Below, piece after piece: positions 7,245 through 7,551 of a DNA stretch of 7,551 nucleotides. This DNA is from Actinomycetes bacterium (lineage in GTDB: Bacteria; Actinomycetota; Actinomycetes; Propionibacteriales; Propionibacteriaceae): contig JAEWIK010000187.1 of NCBI GenBank assembly GCA_023387135.1, positions 1 through 7,551 of the forward strand. Reading direction: 5' to 3'. Positions within the stretch are counted from its first letter, which is position 1; each line of letters begins with the position of its first letter. The position numbers and the translations under genes were made by a program. The notes under the pieces are model-generated. The model was not told where the DNA came from, did not search any database, and saw nothing but the letters and a program-made list of their open reading frames with translations.

Positions 7245-7287
7245 ATGACCACTCGATGAGTAATTCGAAATGAGCACCAACAACTAA
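7245..7287 (+). promoter_or_regulatory. Chain of three overlapping micro-ORFs in the infB leader
   Basis: Three ATG-initiated micro-ORFs follow each other: ATG 7245 to TGA 7259 (MTTR), ATG 7256 to TGA 7273 (MSNSK) and ATG 7270 to TAA 7287 (MSTNN). Both junctions are ATGA, so each stop codon overlaps the next start codon, an arrangement that favours termination-reinitiation. None has a strong Shine-Dalgarno sequence; the first has only a GGG at 7233-7235. The segment is clearly richer in A and T than its surroundings. CTCAT (7242-7246) can pair with ATGAG at 7256-7260 or at 7270-7274, which would mask start codons. The last stop lies 2 nt before the hairpin that abuts the infB ribosome binding site. 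Translation is unproven, and a chance arrangement in an A-rich leader is the main alternative. Confidence 0.35.
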
Positions 7288-7289
7288 CT

Positions 7290-7312
7290 GGTCCGGCGCA
7301 CGTGCGCGGACC
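7290..7312 (+). other. Stable hairpin abutting the infB ribosome binding site
   Basis: GGTCC (7290-7294) and GGACC (7308-7312) enclose the perfect 12-base palindrome GCGCACGTGCGC (7296-7307), with one bulged G at 7295. The folded RNA would have about nine GC-rich pairs and a 4-base ACGT loop. Its base ends one nucleotide before the infB Shine-Dalgarno GAAGGAG (7314-7320). The position suggests an influence on ribosome access rather than termination. Confidence 0.6.
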
Positions 7313-7324
7313 TGAAGGAGAGTA

Positions 7325-7551
7325 GTGGCCAAGGTCCGCGTCTACGAGCTCGCAAAGGAGCTCGGGGTCGACAGCAAGGTGTTGCTGAAGACCATCAATG
7401 ACATGGGAGAGTTCGTCAGGTCAGCCTCATCGACGATCGAGGCGCCCGTCGAACGACGTATCAAGGAAAAGTTCTCGACGGCCTCCGCTGCGCCAGCGCA
7501 GCCCCAGGCCAAGCCGTCGGCGCCCAAGCCCGCCGAGCCTCGCCAGGCCGC
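7325..7551 (+). CDS. infB: Translation initiation factor IF-2, N-terminal part
   Basis: IF-2 is the GTPase that brings initiator fMet-tRNA to the 30S subunit and promotes subunit joining. Only the first 75 full codons are in the window, and the gene runs off the right edge. The start reads [15 protein letters not shown], followed by [24 protein letters not shown] (22-45), the conserved IF-2 N-terminal domain of actinobacteria. From about residue 53 a linker rich in Ala, Pro, Lys and Gln begins, as expected for the long disordered N-terminal region of this phylum. The GTG at 7325 is preceded by GAAGGAG (7314-7320) with a 4-base spacer. The GTPase domain lies outside the window. The gene follows ylxR after 200 bp containing a promoter and a structured leader. 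Confidence 0.96.
   Translation, partial: MAKVRVYELAKELGVDSKVLLKTINDMGEFVRSASSTIEAPVERRIKEKFSTASAAPAQPQAKPSAPKPAEPRQA

Overview
The window is chromosomal DNA from a high-GC Gram-positive bacterium (Actinomycetota). The evidence is strong G/C bias at third codon positions, frequent GTG starts, TANNNT-type -10 boxes with poor -35 boxes, an apparently leaderless gene (proS), and protein sequences close in pattern to mycobacterial and propionibacterial homologues. The gene order (rip1/rseP - ispG - GNAT - ybaK - proS - rimP - nusA - ylxR - infB) condenses a known actinobacterial core neighbourhood. I lean towards Propionibacteriales, but the sequence alone does not settle the family. I see no mobile element, CRISPR array, tRNA or rRNA, and no gene-free stretch longer than about 200 bases.

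Left part (1-2855, + strand): the C-terminal 259 residues of a site-2 intramembrane protease, then ispG (4Fe-4S enzyme of the MEP isoprenoid pathway) behind its own promoter, then a DUF4081-type GNAT acetyltransferase whose GTG overlaps the ispG stop codon.

Middle (2849-5309): a YbaK/EbsC-type aminoacyl-tRNA deacylase on the minus strand. Its 3' end overlaps the acetyltransferase by 7 bp, and it is divergent from proS, the bacterial-type prolyl-tRNA synthetase with a complete INS editing domain. Synthetase, cis-editing domain and a candidate trans-editing enzyme for tRNA(Pro) thus sit side by side. proS has a TAGGCT box six bases before its GTG and no ribosome binding site, so it is probably leaderless. 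Two GC-rich hairpins follow it.

Right part (5342-7551, + strand): the transcription/translation operon rimP - nusA - ylxR - infB, tightly packed as far as ylxR, then a 200-bp gap with a promoter and a structured leader before infB (IF-2), which runs off the window. This leader is the most unusual part. It carries a chain of three micro-ORFs (4, 5 and 5 codons) linked by two ATGA stop/start overlaps, ending 2 nt before a strong hairpin that directly abuts the infB Shine-Dalgarno sequence. It looks like a possible translational control device for IF-2. That is inference from sequence and needs comparison with relatives.

Apart from that leader, the window is a conserved housekeeping region. The other points of interest are the tRNA(Pro) quality-control cluster, the uncharacterised acetyltransferase coupled to ispG, and the shared promoter motif.
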